Assembly: GCA_963735495.1 (NCBI GenBank)
Contig: CAVTLG010000009.1
Location: forward strand, 1-64,000
Origin: CAVTLG01 sp963735495
Lineage (GTDB): Bacteria; Chloroflexota; Ktedonobacteria; Ktedonobacterales; Ktedonobacteraceae
Length of the DNA stretch: 64,000 bases
Reading direction: 5' to 3'
The notes below the pieces were generated by a model that was not told the origin of the DNA, did no database searches, and saw only the letters and a list, made by a program, of their open reading frames with translations. The position numbers were made by a program, and so were the translations under genes. Every line of letters begins with the position of its first letter. The first letter of the stretch is position 1. This document shows positions 63,379 through 64,000 of this stretch, piece by piece.

Positions 63379-64000
63379 TTATGGCCGGCTCAATCGCCGA
63401 AACTCGTCGCCAAAGACCTGACACCACGCATCCAGAGCCGCTTCCTCTTGCCTTCCTTGTTCATATCTCCGCGCTTGCTTGATATCTTCATAGGTCTGTC
63501 GAATACGTTTGAGATAGCCTTGCTTGATACTCTCATTCCATTTGTGTGCTACATTGTTGTCGGGATTCACTGCATCCAGGACGACGACCAGATCATCGCA
63601 ACGCTTGACGGCTTTCGGATCATAGTAATCGCCGAAAATAAGAGGCTGTGCAAAGGCATGGCGGGAAAGAAAGCCAAAAATCTTGTCCAGGCTGCTTTGC
63701 CAGTCACCTGTTACACCGCTTTCTTCCAGAGCCGCTGCGGTGATGAGTTCGCAAAAGTATGAGCACTGCTTCATATTCTCAGGCAATTGTCTGTTCCACC
63801 ATTTCATCAGACGCACCAGATGATTAAACTTGACTGGACCCGGTATCTGTTTGCTGCAAGCGGTACGTTTGTGGATAAATCGAATATGAGCCGTAATCGA
63901 GGTCAAGCGTCTTTCATCCTCACGCGGTATCCATCCGCTATTTTTCTGTTTCAAAGAACCATCCCGAATGATAGGAACAGCATCCACTTTCAATCCACTG
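63379..64000 (-). CDS. OAS/CD-NTase-like nucleotidyltransferase, C-terminal part (cut by window edge)
   Basis: The frame is open at the right edge and gives about 207 residues. VDAVPIIRDGSLKQKNSGW fits the strand with the third catalytic Asp of the polymerase-beta fold. Then FNHLVRLMKWWNRQLPE, SYFCELITAAALEES, DDLVVVLDAVNPDNNVAHKW and a helical end: the layout of the OAS1-C-like helical domain. Such enzymes make cyclic or linear oligonucleotide signals, often in CBASS-type defence. The N-terminal GS and DxD motifs lie outside the window. No effector is seen on this side. Confidence 0.7.
   Translation of the reverse strand, partial: SGLKVDAVPIIRDGSLKQKNSGWIPREDERRLTSITAHIRFIHKRTACSKQIPGPVKFNHLVRLMKWWNRQLPENMKQCSYFCELITAAALEESGVTGDWQSSLDKIFGFLSRHAFAQPLIFGDYYDPKAVKRCDDLVVVLDAVNPDNNVAHKWNESIKQGYLKRIRQTYEDIKQARRYEQGRQEEAALDAWCQVFGDEFRRLSRP

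Overview
The window looks like an accessory, mobile-element-rich stretch of a large bacterial genome. The mix fits a filamentous Ktedonobacterales-type Chloroflexota or an actinomycete-like soil bacterium: SARP/BTAD regulators, TPR regulators, ATP-grasp RiPP genes with PIMT-like methyltransferases, IscB, IS607, IS66 and group II introns. This assignment is inference from gene content. No rRNA, tRNA or CRISPR array was seen.

Layout. 1-1300: two decayed genes (ABM-domain protein, alpha/beta hydrolase). 1646-7263: at least two layers of decayed Tn554-like recombinase modules on the minus strand; they appear to have cut the 5' part off a gene whose tail survives at 7393-7569. 7566-16767: an island of plus-strand genes, several with their own terminator: a cysteine-rich protein, a ComM-like ATPase, a protein with a duplicated Cys/His/Asp motif set, a WD40 protein, an ATP-dependent DNA ligase and a Sak4-like ATPase. 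16880-28900: the island continues but is broken by two IS66 copies with identical transposases (each with a clear 8-bp target duplication), an IS607 element with TnpB and an IscB element. 29044-34400: an XRE/TPR regulator, then a cassette of small helical protein, SAM methyltransferase, small HTH proteins and a stand-alone HslV/proteasome-like hydrolase. 34802-38562: an IS3-type element carrying a decayed group II intron. 38806-41823: a second, partly decayed copy of the methyltransferase/HslV-like cassette on the minus strand, now with a response regulator.

42-63 kb is the most interesting part. Three SARP-type regulators (42090, 51100, 59919) share nearly the same DNA-binding half and the same upstream region, with GGGACCA-type repeats mostly 11 bp apart. 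Each faces a minus-strand operon. Two of these operons are ATP-grasp peptide (graspetide-like) clusters: precursor (50626-50868; 59272-59445), ATP-grasp ligase, and PIMT-like methyltransferase. The methyltransferase of the first cluster is split by an apparently intact group II intron lying exactly between two codons of its SAM-binding glycine motif, so in-frame splicing would restore it. The third SARP faces the methyltransferase/HslV-like cassette.

The right end holds an enterochelin-esterase-like hydrolase, a DUF692 (MNIO) remnant and the C-terminal part of an OAS/CD-NTase-like nucleotidyltransferase running off the window. Many genes carry single frameshifts (SARP 3, flavoprotein, MerR, ComM-like, recombinases). 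These are either real decay or uncorrected short indels in the assembly.
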